A stretch of 6,790 nucleotides of DNA, taken from Janthinobacterium lividum. GTDB lineage: Bacteria > Pseudomonadota > Gammaproteobacteria > Steroidobacterales > Steroidobacteraceae. The stretch is taken from NCBI GenBank assembly GCA_943327025.2, contig CALPVO020000115.1, positions 1 through 6,790 of the forward strand. Reading direction: 5' to 3'. Within the stretch, counting starts at the first letter, position 1; each line of letters opens with the position of its first letter. Below, piece after piece: positions 6,101-6,790 of the stretch. The position numbers and the translations under genes are program-made. The notes under the pieces were generated by a model. It made no database searches. It was not told where the DNA came from and worked only from the letters and a program-made list of their open reading frames with translations.

Positions 6101-6790
6101 ATGCCTGTCGCTTCCTTACTGACCGCGCTCGTCCTGACGGCCACCCCTTCGACTCCAGCCATGCTGGCAGCCCCTTGCGCCGCGCCAGCGACCCAAGCCA
6201 GCCAAACAGCGGCCGACTGCGCACCGCCCGAGGTCGTCATCGAAGCAACGCGTACCCGCTTGGCGGCCTTCGACTACCCCGGGAGCGCCAGCACTGTCAC
6301 TAACGACGACCTGAACCTGCTGGCCGCCACGCATTCAAGCGAAGCCATCAATCGCGTCCCCGGCGCTTTCCTGCAACGCGGTAGCGGGCAGGAAGTGCTG
6401 GTAGCGCTGCGCTCACCGGTGCTGGCGGGGCCCGGTGCCTGCGGTGCCTTCCTCGTCATGGAAGACGGTCTGTCACTGCGCCCCGTGGGCAGTTGCAACG
6501 TGAACGAACTGTTCGAGGTGAACCTGGAACAAGCAGCAGGCCTCGAAGTGGTGCGCGGCCCCGGCCTCGGGCCGCAAGGCGCAAACGCGCTCCACGGGCT
6601 GATCAATGTGCGCAGCGTAGCGCTCGATGCCCCCTTCCGGGCCGGCTTCGAACTCGGCCAGAACAGCTATTCCCGCGTGAAGCTGCAAGGCAGTCTCGCC
6701 GCAGCCGGCCGCCTCGCGTTTGCCTTCCACGCCACGCGCGACGGTGGCTGGCGCGATGCCACGGGCTTCCAAGAACAGAAAGCCAACCTC
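6101..6790 (+). CDS. TonB-dependent outer-membrane receptor, N-terminal 230 residues (3' end outside window)
   Basis: The frame from ATG 6101 is open to the window end and encodes the start of an outer-membrane TonB-dependent receptor, which takes up scarce nutrients using energy from TonB-ExbB-ExbD. A hydrophobic leader (about 1-24) is followed by an Ala/Pro/Gln-rich linker. PEVVIEATRTR (43-53) is at the usual TonB-box/plug entry. The plug domain follows with INRVPGAFLQRGSGQE (83-98), VMEDGLSLRP (119-128), LEVVRGPGLGPQGANALHGLINV (148-170 as a block), and the first barrel strands from about 182. The substrate cannot be told. No in-frame ATG, GTG or TTG occurs between 6029 and 6101, so this start is firm unless the internal ATG at 6161 is used. 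There is no Shine-Dalgarno site. The leader has no Lys or Arg; the first basic residue is Arg51. Cys114 and Cys132 could form a disulfide in the plug. The gene is divergent from the patatin gene. Confidence 0.9.
   Translation, partial: MPVASLLTALVLTATPSTPAMLAAPCAAPATQASQTAADCAPPEVVIEATRTRLAAFDYPGSASTVTNDDLNLLAATHSSEAINRVPGAFLQRGSGQEVLVALRSPVLAGPGACGAFLVMEDGLSLRPVGSCNVNELFEVNLEQAAGLEVVRGPGLGPQGANALHGLINVRSVALDAPFRAGFELGQNSYSRVKLQGSLAAAGRLAFAFHATRDGGWRDATGFQEQKANL

Noticed and set aside
6116..6772. Minus-strand open frames opposite the TonB-dependent receptor
   Set aside because: The plus strand encodes a continuous, recognisable signal-plug-barrel sequence from 6101 to the window end, so the opposing frames are shadows.

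Overview
The window is a compact, GC-rich stretch of bacterial chromosome. The gene families suggest a gammaproteobacterium, perhaps near the Xanthomonadales/Lysobacterales. The pointers are a monomeric NADP-dependent isocitrate dehydrogenase, a long-form MsrA, a ClsC-type phospholipase D protein, a PlpD-type patatin autotransporter and a TonB-dependent receptor. This placement rests on remembered family resemblance, not on a search.

Layout: positions 1-441 (+) hold the 3' end of a monomeric isocitrate dehydrogenase gene. A short tandem repeat and a perfect hairpin lie between it and the convergent msrA. A minus-strand block of three genes follows. In transcription order these are a MarC-family membrane protein (3490-2783), a ClsC/YmdC-like cardiolipin synthase (2734-1301) and msrA (1178-531). 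An 82-aa conserved-looking hypothetical gene (3505-3753, +) diverges from the MarC gene, with only 14 bp between start codons. It converges on a large minus-strand gene for a secreted patatin-POTRA-beta-barrel protein (6031-3776). From the far side of that gene a TonB-dependent receptor gene (6101 onward, +) diverges and runs off the window.

Most of the complete genes concern the cell envelope: an inner-membrane protein, a phospholipid-synthesising enzyme, an outer-membrane phospholipase exporter and an outer-membrane nutrient receptor. MsrA repairs oxidised methionine. No mobile element, CRISPR array, tRNA or rRNA was seen, and I found no clearly new multigene system. The best second-look items are two intergenic regions where opposing -10-like hexamers overlap head to head, a likely leaderless small gene, the same-frame MarC/ClsC junction separated by a single UGA, and a receptor signal sequence without basic residues.
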